Assembly: GCA_013420905.1 (NCBI GenBank)
Contig: JAAXNY010000010.1
Location: 1,240,001-1,304,000, forward strand
DNA: 64,000 nucleotides
Reading direction: 5' to 3'
DNA from: Collybia mongolica
Lineage: Eukaryota; Basidiomycota; Agaricomycetes; Agaricales; Clitocybaceae
This document shows positions 34,440 to 45,497 of the stretch, piece after piece. Each line of letters opens with the position of its first letter. Positions within the stretch are counted from its first letter, which is position 1. The notes under the pieces are model-generated. The model did not search any database and was not told where the DNA came from. It was given only the letters and a program-made list of their open reading frames with translations. Position numbers and translations under genes: made by a program.

Positions 34440-35740
34440 GTGATGCAAATCCGAACGAGCCTCTCGGTATCTTGCCATTTCAGTTAGCGCTGACTGGGGT
34501 GGCAAAATGCTGAGAGGCTCGCTCGGGCTTGGTTATCGTGGGAAGAGGGCCTTGAGTAGGTCTTTGTGGTTTTTCTGAATGGCGTTGAAAACTCATCATT
34601 CTCCTGTTAGACGTCCGACTTTTTTGACCTGTCTTTGAACATACTACCAAACTGTCTCTATCCACAACTTATTCTGTAATTGATGTTCCAGACAACAGTA
34701 CGTTTCTTTCGTCCCTAGGTGTTGCTCTACTCATTCATAACAACGAACCAGGTACCCCCCAGGATTGATGTGTCGTGCTCGACCCGCCCTTTGGGTATCG
34801 CTTGGCGTTGAACAAACTATCACACTGTCGTTTCTACTCGATTGAATTATAGGTCAGGCCTTGAACAGCAGTTGCAGATTTGCCTCATGGTATGATTTCT
34901 TATTTGTTTGCCGGCCCTTATTCACTTGCCCTCGCCAACAGATAAGAACCCATTGATTGTTCCTTAGCGGCTACGTTACTTCAAAAACTCGGACCTGATT
35001 CGACAATATTTTGCCTGGAACTTTGCTATACAGTATACCTGCCTTCGCTTCGGAGTCCACACCTTATCCTCGTCGCCATCCTATCTTCGCCGCCAAAAGA
35101 GGACGTCTGTGTTGGCTACCAGATGTCTTTTGAAGGCTTCGTGAAGTTGTTTACGATCTCGATCCAGCCTTACCTGGCGCAAACTCGGCTTTCGAAAACA
35201 CCTGTGTTGGCTAACAGGTGCTCCGAATGCATTACCAATCGATTTCTCCACCACCATCCTATCTTCCATCACTGAAAGAGGGCACCCGTGTTGGCTACTG
35301 GGTGTTCTTCGAAGGCTATGGGATATGGAGACCGGAGTTCGAGAGGGTTGCGCACGGGTCGGTATTTGCGACTTGCGTTTGGCTTTGATTCTATACTCTT
35401 GGGTTCTGGGCGTTTGGACTTTGATCGCGTGAGGGTGACGACACTGGACTTGCTGGTTTTTGTTCACTGATTCGCTCGGACGGTGGGCATCCGGATACTT
35501 GACTCGTGAATCTGGCTCTGGCTTGGGAACTCGACTCCACCTAGACTTAAACTGGACTCATTGTGCTTGCTTGATCGAAGACTAGTATATTTCTTCATGT
35601 GTTGATTGCTTAGATCTTGAATTTTATCGGACCCCTAATGGATGTGTTTTTATGCCTTGCCGAATGAAATTTTGGTGCAAAATCAGAGTAATTTATTAAA
35701 TGTATAAGTTGTAATGTGGGAGGTGTTTGATTTCATTTTC
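34440..35740. other. intergenic between convergent genes; contains hairpin array
   Basis: About 1.3 kb between the stop codons of two convergent genes. The only structure I find is the set of three related hairpins at 35098-35309. Protein-like frames here (for example 35081-35467 on minus) overlap the hairpins and are unmatched. Confidence 0.6.
35098..35309 (+). ncRNA. three related stem-loops sharing a TGTTGGCTA loop (candidate structured RNA)
   Basis: Stem-loop 1 is 35098-35131 (12 bp stem), 2 is 35199-35220 (6-7 bp) and 3 is 35278-35309 (11 bp). All three have the loop TGTTGGCTAC or TGTTGGCTAA, while the stems differ by compensatory changes. Loops 1 and 3 contain three and four G-T pairs, which are G-U wobbles only if the + strand is transcribed. 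Loops 1 and 3 are also embedded in a longer imperfect direct repeat beginning CCATCCTATCTT (35076 and 35254). Transcription itself is not shown. It could be the far 3' UTR of the upstream gene or a separate RNA. Confidence 0.5.
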
Positions 35741-38700
35741 TTAGACATATTCAGAACGACGGTTTCCCCTCGATGGATCTCTTGAGGTGAAGTCCGTGTT
35801 CTTATCGTTTCCTAGCTCCGCGCTGGACACTGTCTCCAACTCCACACCTTCTAGATCTGGTTTGGCATCGTCTGCAGGCTCTCCATTCGCAACCTGTGGT
35901 TCCACATCCCCTTCTTGTGTTCCGTCCTCCACGGGAACCTCCACCATTGCATCAACCTCATCCGTCTCCAATACAGCGTCTATCACATCCCGCGGCACGG
36001 GCTCTGCCTCTCCCAACACCCACATTGGTTTTCCCCTCTCCTCCTCCCTCAGCCTCTCTGTTTCCTCTCTTCCTGCGCGCGCAACCTCCCTTAGACGCTT
36101 TACATTCCCGCCCGGTTGCCTGAAATGGTTCGCCACGAACGGTGCCCCGGGCGTCTCATTCCCCTCTTTGCTTTCTTCGGTGGCCTGCGCAAGCTTCCCC
36201 TTGCCCCCAAAATCCAGCCCATTCCAAAACTCCGCCATATCTGCGGGGTCGATCCCTGTTGGTATGTTGTACGCACGGAACTGCCGACCCTGAGCAGCTA
36301 TCAAGCCTTCTCGTGGGTCATAGTCCTTTCCAGACAGGCGCGCGATTGACCAGTGTGTTGTCCCTGACAAAGAAAGACAATAAGAAAGCCAGTAAGCCAG
36401 AATCAAAGGTACATGGTGGACATGAGTGAGACGCACAAGCTTCGTCACCCGACGACACAGCCAAGAATCCACGCACGGGGTCCTCTTTAATATAGTTCTC
36501 CGCGCGCACTTCGAGCTGTTTGATCGGCCGCGGCTCGTCCGAAGTCCATTGTGCTGGTTCAACCCATACATTCATGACGTTTTGGTAGTCCTCCGTCTCA
36601 AAGGTACATCTTACGCTCTATATACTCCCCGCCGTCAGCCAGGAGGGAGAAGGGGAGAAAGGGGCGCATACCTGTTGGGGGAAGCACCGCACCACCTCGT
36701 CAGCGACCTGCTCCATCAAACCCACGCACTTGTCGAACACACGATCCCCGACACCAGGTTTGGGCCCAAACAGCCGTTGGTCCATCTCCTCCAGCGGAAT
36801 GTATTGAAATCCGAACATCCGTGCTGTATTGTGGTACGCCACTATCACGCCGTCCATATTGCCAATTCGTACTTGGAAGCTAGCAAATGTATGATTGGTA
36901 AACTCAACCTCGATGCGCGATATCCGGGTGTCACGTACCTGTATTTCAAGAACGCGGAGCGAATAAGGTCAAAATACTCCTTCTCGAAACTTTCCATGGT
37001 CCCGTGCTGCTTACGGATGAGATATCCTGAATTTTCCTATTCCCAAAGAAATAAGCCTTGTTAAGTGGGCACTTCGAATGATGAATTCTGTAGATGTTAC
37101 CTCATAGTTGAGCAAATCCATCCGGATGGGCAAGCACGCACGCGTCTTGATATCGAATACACCCGTACCAGGGAGTCGCTTGTCTTCGCAGTCGAGTTGA
37201 GACCGCATCACGAAACGTTCCGACTTGGGATCATTGTCAACGTCATAAAGGAGAGATACCAGTGGAAGACATACCTTGGCGTACCGGTATGCATCACGCA
37301 TTGGCTCCTCTATCTGCACGCCCTCAACTGACGGAGGTTTCTTTGAACGCATATACGTTGAAAACTCCTCGGGTGTCATGGTTAAGAATTTCTCTAGTAA
37401 TGTTCCCTGAAGAGGGGAGGTGCTGAGTTTGTTTGGATTCGGGAAAAGATAAGCTGAGGACGAACCAGCCATGTCAAGATATTCTTATCAGCCAAGGCTG
37501 AATCCCCCGCTGAGTCGACCGCATACACCCCATCGTTGTAATTGAATAGCACAGACGACGGCATGCGCTGTCCTGGTGTGAAGGTTTTGGGCTACATGGG
37601 AAAGTTAACGGTGTTTGAGCACTATCGAGTCAGCCAATACCGAAACGCACCTCGCGTGCAAAGGCACTGCTTAGGACAGATGTATCAACAGTCCTGTTTC
37701 CAGATATCAAAAAGTATATTTGGCTGAGTATTCCTGTGAGAGATGAAGTGGAACCCGCGAACGTCCTATTCTCGCGTTTGGCGAGATCCCATAAGTCCTG
37801 TGGAAGTAATCAGGCAACTGGGCGAATGGGTAACATGCAGGAAAAATACCTCGTCTCGAGAGCTCTTGATGAACCCAGACAGGCGTTCAAACGCAAAGTT
37901 ATTCACTTTGGGAATATTCTCAAGGTACGGAGGAAAGTTGTATACGCGAGAGCGAGGGTCTTGAAGCCAATGCACACCTGGACTGTTCAACTGGCGTTGG
38001 AACTTGGACTGAAAAAATGAGAAGAAAATTTGGGCGCACTTGAAGAGGACTCGATCCAACCCATGTGCGAGCTGCGCTATGGGTAAATGTTTTGAATTTG
38101 GTTTGAGGTCTAGTCAAAATTATTTTATAAACATAATAGAACGAAGTAAAAGGACAGTTCACCTTTTAGAGCCCGCTTGTTTGATGGGTCTAATAGTCCT
38201 TCGATTCGTCGTTCGTAGAACAAAGGACTCCGAGGCGGACGGATGCCATGGGGAGCTCGTCTTTCGGAATGGGGTGTTGAACCACCAAAGGGGACAGGTT
38301 TCATAGGATCAGGCGCTCGTTCCACAAGAGGGGCTTGTTCTATGGTAGGTCGCAGTTCTTATAACAAGATAAGTTTGCAGAGTCAAATAAGCAAAGAAAG
38401 AACCACCCACTATCCTCCCCCCAACCTTCAGTTTTCCAGGGTTGACTCTCGCGGCGCCCCACTACTTTCCTCGCAGTTCCCCCAGCCACTACGCGTCTAT
38501 CATCCCGACGTATCGCAGGTTTATTCCGGAAGTTGATGGTAGGGTGAGGACGATATGAAGTGTTGTAGAATTCCTTAGTCTTCTTCCAAGGTGGCGAACC
38601 CCACCTCTTAGAGCTTTCGACAGCCCTTGGTGCCTCTTTCTCTCTGGTAGCACTCTTCCACCGGGGGCGGGGTTGATCCTTCGCGTTTTTGAGGGTCTGT

Positions 38701-38987
38701 AGGATAGCCTCACTAGTAGAATGAGCGCGGGCGAGAGCAGCCTCAATTACTTTCGGGGAGGCCAGACGGTGTGTTGGTTTGTTCAAACCTAGAATATCAG
38801 TTTCAGAATTTGATTTCAGATGCTTGACTATATCAAAGGGCGGGTGTGGTAGTGGCGATGACCGTATTTGTATTTTCGGTTTCGGTTTCGATTCCGCTGC
38901 GCGCACGGTGGTGCCAGTGGCGGTTGTGGTAGCGATACATCGTACTGGAGCTTGAAGCCTCTGGCTAACATGGCCCCAAGTACTCAT
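35741..38987 (-). CDS. PET127: Pet127-type mitochondrial RNA processing protein
   Basis: Pet127 works at the mitochondrial inner membrane in RNA 5'-end processing and decay, and with mitochondrial RNA polymerase. The core is visible across exons: PIAQLAHGLDRVLF, VHWLQDPRSRVYNFPPYLE, SQLDCEDKRLPGTGVFDIKT, RIDLL-like MDLLNYE, ESFEKEYF and MDGVIVAYHNTARMFGFQYI. The N-terminus, MSTWGHVSQRLQAPVRCIAT, is a good presequence. The next 200 residues are basic and Ser/Pro-rich. The C-terminal exon (36350-35741) has a charged helix (REVARAGREETERLREEERG) and an acidic, poorly conserved tail ending NRRSEYV. About eight exons. The fold belongs to the PD-(D/E)XK-like nucleases by published prediction, but I did not verify the active site. 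Confidence 0.88.
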
Positions 38988-39245
38988 GAATCCGATCTGG
39001 CAGCCTCTATAGCTGACCTGTTATAGTTACCTAGTATAGGCGGACACCAAACGCAATATTAATGTCCACCGCGGTCGTGAACTTTTTGAATCCAGTTGTC
39101 ACGCACAAGTATATCGATCACGTTACCAGCAATGATCACGCGGACGGCATTGCTTCCGCTCCATATCGTCAACTCAAGCATTACTCCGAGCCTGACCAAG
39201 GCCAACGTCCCAGAATATTCTGTAATCTTGCTGTATTCTTTTGAC
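38988..39245. promoter_or_regulatory. divergent promoter region, PET127 / ARL8
   Basis: Start codons diverge over 258 bp. Inferred from orientation. Confidence 0.5.
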
Positions 39246-40377
39246 ATGCCTGGGTTTCTATCCTCGTTATTTCATTGGTTCAGTGGGTACGAAAATGATT
39301 CTTTCCAGTTCTTCGAACCCTCATCTCCCAATTCATAAAGTCTCTTTTTCACTAAAACTGCTGAAATTGCCGTTGTCGGTCTCCAAGTAAGTGGATTTTT
39401 AGTATTAATCAGTTTGGCGTTTTAACCATCAGGAAAGGCCTCTGGAAAGACGTCGTTCGTTAATGTGATAACGTCAGGTCAAGTAAGCGTCATGACTCGC
39501 ATACTTATCGAGTCCTCACCAACATGGACATGCATACTTAGTGGAGTGAGGACGTCGTGCCAACCGTCGCGTTTAATTTTCGAAAGATACGAAAAGGGAA
39601 TGTCACCCTTAAAATTTGGGACGTGGCTGGTGCGTTTGAGCCTTTGCATACTGACGTCACCTCACCTCAACAGGTCAACCCAAGTTTCGGTCGATGTGGG
39701 AGCGATATTGTAACGGTGTAGACGCGATCGTGTAGGTCCACCCTTTCTATCCAAACTTTCGCGTCTCATATGTATCCAGTTTTGTGGTGGACTCGATAGA
39801 TGTGGGTTATTCCTATTCACTACAATCATCCGAATTCATACCCTCCTCCCAGCCCGACAAATTCAACACCGCACGATTTGAACTTCACCAACTACTCGGA
39901 CATCCAACTTTGACCGGAGTACCGTTGCTTGTGGTGAGTGTTAGAAGTATTTATAATCTCGCGTTAGACCCTAATATCATCTTCGGTAGTTGGGCAACAA
40001 GAATGATATTGATGGCCATGTCTCAGTCAATGAACTCATCAAAGTACTGTGAGTTCCAATTTCATCCTTTTGAGACACACAACTAACCTATTGTATCCAC
40101 AAAGTCAACTTGACAAAATATCTGATAGGCCTGTATCAGTAGGTACCCTATCTCTGTTCAATGTCCCTCTCCACCCTCAACGAAGTGTGACAGTGTTATT
40201 CGGTATGTACCATAACGCCCTACCTTGCCTTATCGTTGGATATCCGACAACGTTTTACAGTGTTCCATGAAGAGCCAGCACAACCTGTGCGTCTTTTTTG
40301 TGTCCCTTTGATCGTGTAGAATTGACATAGCTTGCAGAGATATTGTATTGCAGTGGTTGTCTGGACGGAGCCATTGA
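39246..40377 (+). CDS. ARL8: ARL8 small GTPase
   Basis: Arl8 is an Arf-like GTPase that, in animals, sits on lysosomes and recruits motor adaptors. The N-terminus [14 protein letters not shown] is the Arl8 amphipathic helix, which is acetylated and not myristoylated because residue 2 is Pro rather than Gly. The P-loop is [18 protein letters not shown], switch I has [10 protein letters not shown], switch II is [17 protein letters not shown] and the guanine-specificity motif is LGNKNDIDG. The last exon ends [12 protein letters not shown] at 40377. Nine exons, several under 60 nt, are required. The intron from 40138 to about 40260 is 120 nt, longer than usual here. Yeasts lack Arl8, so its presence fits a basidiomycete. 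Confidence 0.92.
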
Positions 40378-40631
40378 TATTGCCTCGCGATGGTTGTTCG
40401 TTTCGTGTAATCTATTGTTCATTCATCTACTTGGGCAGTACCCACCACTTTGTTTGTAACTTAGTATTGAACATTCTATATCACATACCTATTGGAGAAG
40501 AAACACTGGAACAAACAGGTACTTCCCAGTTCTTGTCTAGCACTTCATCTTCGAGATTGCAGGCTGATGTCTTATCTGCCCTTGCTGAACATTGTCTTAT
40601 CATATGTATCAAGGGCCGGTTAAACGTGGAT

Positions 40632-40990
40632 TCATCTCCGTTTTGCCATTTGAACGGTCAGATTATCGATGTACATTTGCAGTGTTTCGTTGCCTGACGA
40701 AAGCTTTTCGACCTCCTTCTGAACCGATTTGACGCGAGTCAGGAGAGCTATACGAAAACAGTGAGCGCAGGGATCAGTGGAATTGTACATTATACAGACT
40801 GCGAAGGTCTTCTTGGGATGCCGCAATGTCTCTGAGAAGCATTGTAAGCGGTACCCTCAGCTGAAAATAATACAAGTACATACTTAAGAATCTGCTCTTT
40901 TTTCAAGGCGTCTCTGACGAGATCACCAGCTGGCAGTGAGGTTACTCCCCAAGTTGCAGAATCATTAGCAGTATACCCCGAGAAAGACAT
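40632..40990 (-). CDS. SCOC-like short coiled-coil protein (84 aa)
   Basis: Exons 40990-40884, 40831-40800 and 40747-40632 total 255 nt, exactly 84 codons plus stop. After MSFSGYTANDSATWG and a linker, the C-terminal half is a continuous coiled coil (EDLRTLLTRVKSVQKEVEKL, then MYIDNLTVQMAKRR) that matches the short coiled-coil (SCOC/UNC-69) family. Animal SCOC binds Arl1, Arl2 and Arl3 and acts in Golgi and autophagy traffic. The second intron needs an unusual GTCTGT donor to keep frame. The gene is tail-to-tail with ARL8 and head-to-head with RPN13. Confidence 0.8.
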
Positions 40991-41137
40991 AGAGGCTGTG
41001 GGTTGTTTATAGGCAGGGATAAGTGAACAACCGTGGGTCTTCGGAGTGCCCACGACAAAGACTGGCGTTTGCGGACTTCCAAAAGAGCACACTGACGCGT
41101 CGCGTTCGCAATTTCTCGTTGTATTCAAACATCCACA
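40991..41137. promoter_or_regulatory. compact bidirectional promoter, SCOC-like / RPN13
   Basis: Only 147 bp separate the two divergent start codons, so both promoters must overlap or share elements. A TGACGCGTCGCG segment at 41091-41102 is near-palindromic. Confidence 0.55.
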
Positions 41138-42305
41138 ATGGCTGAAATCCTTCTCGCATTTAAAGCTGGCCGGGCTTTCAGAAGAGAAGGGACAAACACA
41201 GTCGATCCCAGCCCCACCAAAGGTGCTATCGTTCTTACTAACGGTGAAGACGGACTTCTCCATTTCACCTGGAAGAACAGGACGACAGGCGAGATCGAGG
41301 AAGTGTGTACTCGCCTTTGGCATTCTAAACTTGATATTAATTGAGAACGCAGGATCTTATTCTGTTCCCCTCAGATGCGGCCTTTGTCAAAGTTTCTCAA
41401 TCATCAGGCAGGATGTACGTTTTGAAATTCTCATCCTCCAATCAAAGGCACTTCGTGAGTAAATCTCCTCGGAAACCCTCAGGGAAACTCACGTATACAT
41501 TTATCTAGTTCTGGATGCAGGTATATGAACTTACAATTAGCATCTGTTGCCGTCAATTGAAATGCATTGCAGGATGCAAATCCAGCTCGAGACGCCGAAT
41601 TCGTCAACAACCTGAACGGTCTTCTAGAAGACCCAGAATACACTTTGCAGTGGAGCACGCAGCCCGGTACTTCTACATCGGCTCAAGCCTCATCATCTTC
41701 GTGTGTTTTATTTCTTCCATTTGGAAATAATTTCTCAATCTATACATTCATCAGTTTAACCCAAGCGGGTACTAGCGGATCTGGATTCCAGGCGACACCA
41801 GAACAACTCGCCACACTATCGGCTCTCCTACAAGGCGGAGCTGCAGAGCACTCCGCAGCCTCAGGTCTGATCTTCAGTTCATTTCGATCAATCTATTAGT
41901 GTTACTAAACTGTTATTCTAGAATTGTCGTTGACCGATATACTTACCCCTGCAAACCTCAACCCTTTGTTTACAAGTCATCCTGAGTTGATTCCTACCCT
42001 ATTTCCCCACCTCCCGCCGGATCTTCCGACGCCTCCTTCGGCTGATGCTCTCCGGCGAATCATCAAGTGAGTAGTCCCTTGGGTTATAGCACCATCCCTA
42101 AACAATGACTAGTTCCCCGCAATTCCGAAGCGCTGTCTCGAGTTTCGATCAAGCCTTGAGGACAGGGCTACTAGGAGGTTTAGTAAGAGGGCTAGGGTTA
42201 CCAGACGAGGCGGGGACCGGTATCGCCCCATTTTTGAGGGCCGTGCAAGAACAGGCAGATAGAGAACGCGGCGGAGCTACGGAAGATAATATGGAGACAG
42301 ATTAA
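41138..42305 (+). CDS. RPN13: proteasome ubiquitin receptor RPN13/ADRM1
   Basis: Rpn13 is a ubiquitin receptor of the 26S proteasome and binds the deubiquitinase UCH37 through its C-terminal DEUBAD domain. The Pru domain begins at residue 2: EILLAFKAGRAFRREGTNTV, then GLLHFTWKNRTTG, VLKFSSSNQRHFFWMQD and RDAEFVNNLNGLLEDPEY. A Ser/Gln linker follows, then the DEUBAD helices (LSLTDILTPANLNPLF, HPELIPTLFPHLPPDLP, RSAVSSFDQALRTGLLGGLV). The C-terminus is NMETD. About seven exons. All binding surfaces expected for the Pru loop and DEUBAD are present. Confidence 0.93.
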
Positions 42306-43244
42306 GGAGTCTTGATCCGCCCCTACCGTTCGACAAGTCTTCCCTTGTGGCGTAGATTTCTCTATGATAATCCTAACATGAGGATTTTTTTGATGAAATA
42401 TTTGTCCCGTGGCTCGTCGTGAATCGTTCAGTCCCAGATGCTCTTGATCATGTTATGACTGATCAGTACTAGGTAAAATTTGCGAGACGGGTGTCGATGA
42501 TTTAACGACATCGTCTAATGGAGAGTCCGTATCAGGCGAGCATCTGGAGGTTGCCCGTTTTGTCTTTACATGGGTCCACGTTGTGTGCGGCATTGGCCAA
42601 TAACTAGGCTTCCGTCAATCGGGTACATCGACCCAGTAGAAAGTCCCTGTTCCATGAAAATTGGGTTATATTCGCCAGATTCATCTAGATAGAATATCAA
42701 GAATCGATGAGCCAAGCTGTTGGGCTGACCACTTATGTTGAGAGCAACATATTGTACACATGAGGCATATGGAAGGAAAACGGTAGTTATATACCTGATG
42801 CCGCGCTCGCTCGTTCGCGAAACCTAGCGCGCAACGTTTCGGCCTCCGGAACACGGGTTTTTATGGGGTGTCGAATGGGAGACGACATGCAGCAATTATA
42901 AACGATCACAGAACGAACCTTTCTCATCTAGCATCTGATGAGACCACTTGCATCTGAAATCGCATTCAATGGGTATCACGTTATAGGGTTCGAAAGGCGG
43001 GCCCACATATATGTTTCGATATATCTTGTCTGAGATCATGGTTAAGGTGACATGTGGCCGAGTTCTCTAGTTGGCTAAAAGGAAGCCTTGATAGATACGC
43101 CACAGGGGAGAAGATGCTATAAACTATAAAACGTTGCACCAGTTAGTTTCCCTCAAAGCGAGACACGTTGTTGCAAGGCGAGTGCCTGCGGAATTAATAT
43201 ACCAGGAAAATGATCATACATATCATGATCAGAGGAATCAATGA
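42306..43244. other. intergenic, no supported gene
   Basis: About 940 bp between two convergent stop codons, longer than other convergent gaps here. It includes a tRNA-box-A-like stretch near 43055 without a matching box B. No coding frame is supported. Confidence 0.5.
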
Positions 43245-44558
43245 TTATTCAACGACCTCTTCAGCGCCGCTATCTTCCGCTACCCTTTTACTACGCCGGT
43301 CCCAGTTTTTGGCTTTCTTCGCGAGGTCCTTGTTGGGTTTCAGGTCCGATAGTTTGAAAGTTTTGTTGCATCCAGAAGCAGGGCACTTTACCGACCCACC
43401 ATGGGCCCCCCGGAATGTCGAACGAATCGCGTCGCCGGAAAAAGAATGACCGCAAATGTCGCTGAGAGTCAAGATAGGTTGAGTATCAGGCCGTGGAAAA
43501 TCTTGCTGTGAACTTACGAAGTCAGCGGATCCTTAAGGAGAGTCAAGGTGATGGGGCAAAGGTAATTCTGAGTGACGCCGCCCATTTCGAGTTCGTCATC
43601 GTCGTCACTGTCATCTCCGTCCTCTAGGAAAATATCAATGGCTGACAAGTAGGGATAAACATGATTTACACCTTTGGGAATGCAGTCAGTGATGGGTGGA
43701 AATGGTTTATCGGGGAATTGGACCTCCTATAACCGTAGAGGCACTATCAATACCAAGTAAAGCGGGGCCTCAGTGCTCTCACGCACATGTATTCCTTCTT
43801 TGAAGAGTCGATACTCGTCAACCTTAGCATATTTTTGACGTGTGGTCTTTGTCACGTAGGCCTCTATTTTGCTTTTAGCACCTGCACTGTATCTTTTGCC
43901 AACGTCGGCCTACGGTGTTAATTAATCAAGGGCACTCCAAGCAAGCTTTGAAATTACACTCACGATTTCCATGCCCTGTGCAACTTGCTGATAGATATCG
44001 TCTAATGCTTGCTCATGAGCCTTCATTTGTGCAGTAACGTCGAGAAGATCTTTTATAATGACATCCAATTCCCCGAGTGCCTATGAGGAATGAGATACAG
44101 GGCAAAATAAACAGGTAAGTATGACCTACCTCCTCCCCATCATCACCTTCAGCTGCTTCTGCCATTGACGTCGCCGCGTCCCCTATAATTCTCCAGTTTT
44201 GTCGAACGAGCCTTTCCATTTGGTTCCAGTCTTGGGAAAGGCCCAATAATTTCTTCATATCGGCCTTTGCAATTGGTTGGTCTTGAAAATGAGCAATGTC
44301 GATCTTATCATCATGTTCGTTATTATCTACTTCGCCACCACTATTTTCGTGGTTGGGGAGCGCCTGATCCCGCCGCCGCGAGGAAGGTCCAGGTCTCTTT
44401 TCTTTCCTAACACCGTTTGTGCGGCGACGTTGTTGGTCATCCTCATCCTCCTCAACCTGCTCATCGTCTTTAGGCTGAGATAGTCGATCTTCCTCTATAT
44501 CAGAAGAGTTTTGTCTCCTCGAGCTATGTTTTCGACGTGATGATGTTGTTATAGGCAT
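43245..44558 (-). CDS. NSE2: NSE2/MMS21 SUMO E3 ligase of the Smc5/6 complex
   Basis: Nse2 attaches SUMO to chromatin proteins and supports recombination repair within Smc5/6. The N-terminal 100 residues are charged and disordered (RRKHSSRRQNSSDIEEDRLS). A helical Smc5-binding region comes next (MKKLLGLSQDWNQMERLVRQ, then a long coiled coil in exon 2). The SP-RING begins YLCPITLTLLKDPLTSDICGH, with later ligands in KCPASGC. The conserved LKPNKDLAKK follows, and the C-terminus is basic and acidic (KRVAEDSGAEEVVE). About seven exons. All zinc ligands of the SP-RING are present. Confidence 0.9.
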
Positions 44559-44726
44559 AACGCATGCTATGATTGGTATGGACGAGAAACTTAAATGTCA
44601 CCAAAAAGAAGTTTCAGCCACAGGCGCGTCTATTTGGCAGGAGCCACCCAGCCAAGCACAAAAAACTCGCGACAACAAGTCGACTCCGAGTCTTCAACGC
44701 TTCAGCGGCGGCCATCAACGCACCAA
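44559..44726. promoter_or_regulatory. divergent promoter region, NSE2 / uS12m
   Basis: The start codons are 168 bp apart and divergent. If uS12m starts at an upstream in-frame ATG (44595) the gap would be only 36 bp, which I consider unlikely. Confidence 0.5.
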
Positions 44727-45328
44727 ATGCTCTCCGCAATCTGGGCATGCACACGCAGTTCCCAGCTATGGGCGCCAACGTTAGTTCGGCCCTCCCCAAC
44801 CCTCAACCCACTCCTACAATCCCGCGCATTTCACGCAACACCTTCCTCTTTGGCTACCATGAACCAAGCCATGCGTAGGAAAAAGCCGCAGAAAATAGAG
44901 AAGTCCAAGTCTCCTCTCTTGGAGACCTCTCCACAAAGGAAAGGAATCTGCTCCCAAATATTCATTGCGAAACCCAAGAAGCCCAATTCCGCAAAGCGCA
45001 AGGTTGCTCGTGTGAAGCTATCAACGGGCAAGTCACTCATGGCGTACATTCAAGGAGAGGGACACAACCTGCAGGAGCATAGCGTGGTTCTGGTTCGAGG
45101 AGGACGTGCGCAAGATCTTCCTGGTGTTGGGTATGCCTAGTTTGACATTCCCATGGATCTTACTGACTTTGGAACCCGCTCAGTTATAAGATTGTGCGCG
45201 GAGCCTTGGATTTTGGCGGTGTCGTTAATCGAGCAACAGCGCGCAGCAAATACGGGTGGGAACTCTTTTTCGAACTTCCAGTCTGTTCATATCTAACTGG
45301 CCATAGGGCAAAGAAACCTAAGAAGTAA
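44727..45328 (+). CDS. MRPS12: mitochondrial ribosomal protein uS12m
   Basis: uS12 sits at the decoding centre of the small mitoribosomal subunit. Start 44727 gives a presequence ([17 protein letters not shown], later RAFHATPSS) and then the mature start [20 protein letters not shown]. The hallmark [20 protein letters not shown] and [20 protein letters not shown] follow, and the last exons add [20 protein letters not shown] and the basic end KYGAKKPKK. Three exons: to about 45133, then one with GALDF, then 45307-45328. About 166 residues. Confidence 0.93.
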
Positions 45329-45497
45329 TCATTTCCGAGATCCTTTAATACATTATACACTAGCTCATCTGCACGATACCCTCAAAATGCGAAATCCGCG
45401 CCAATCTGTTGTGTATGCCTGGGTATCTAATGATTGTGATAAGAGAAATATAAGAATGGATAGTCCTTATGGAGAGTCAGTCGTGGTATCCTGCCTA

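Noticed and set aside
35098..35309. CRISPR-like or minisatellite reading of the hairpin array
   Set aside because: Units are not identical and spacing varies. The constant part is the loop, not a repeat/spacer pattern, and this is eukaryotic DNA.
40790..41323. 177-codon minus frame
   Set aside because: It is the antisense of RPN13 exon 1 fused to the SCOC-like first exon. The true SCOC-like start is at 40990.
43050..43110. tRNA-like box A (TGGCCGAGTTCTCTAGTTGG)
   Set aside because: No box B or acceptor stem in the next 60 nt. The GGGTTCGAAAGG seen at 42986 lies on the wrong side.
44277..44483. hydrophobic + frame (VDLIIMFVIIYFATTIFVVG)
   Set aside because: Antisense of the acidic, charged N-terminus of NSE2.
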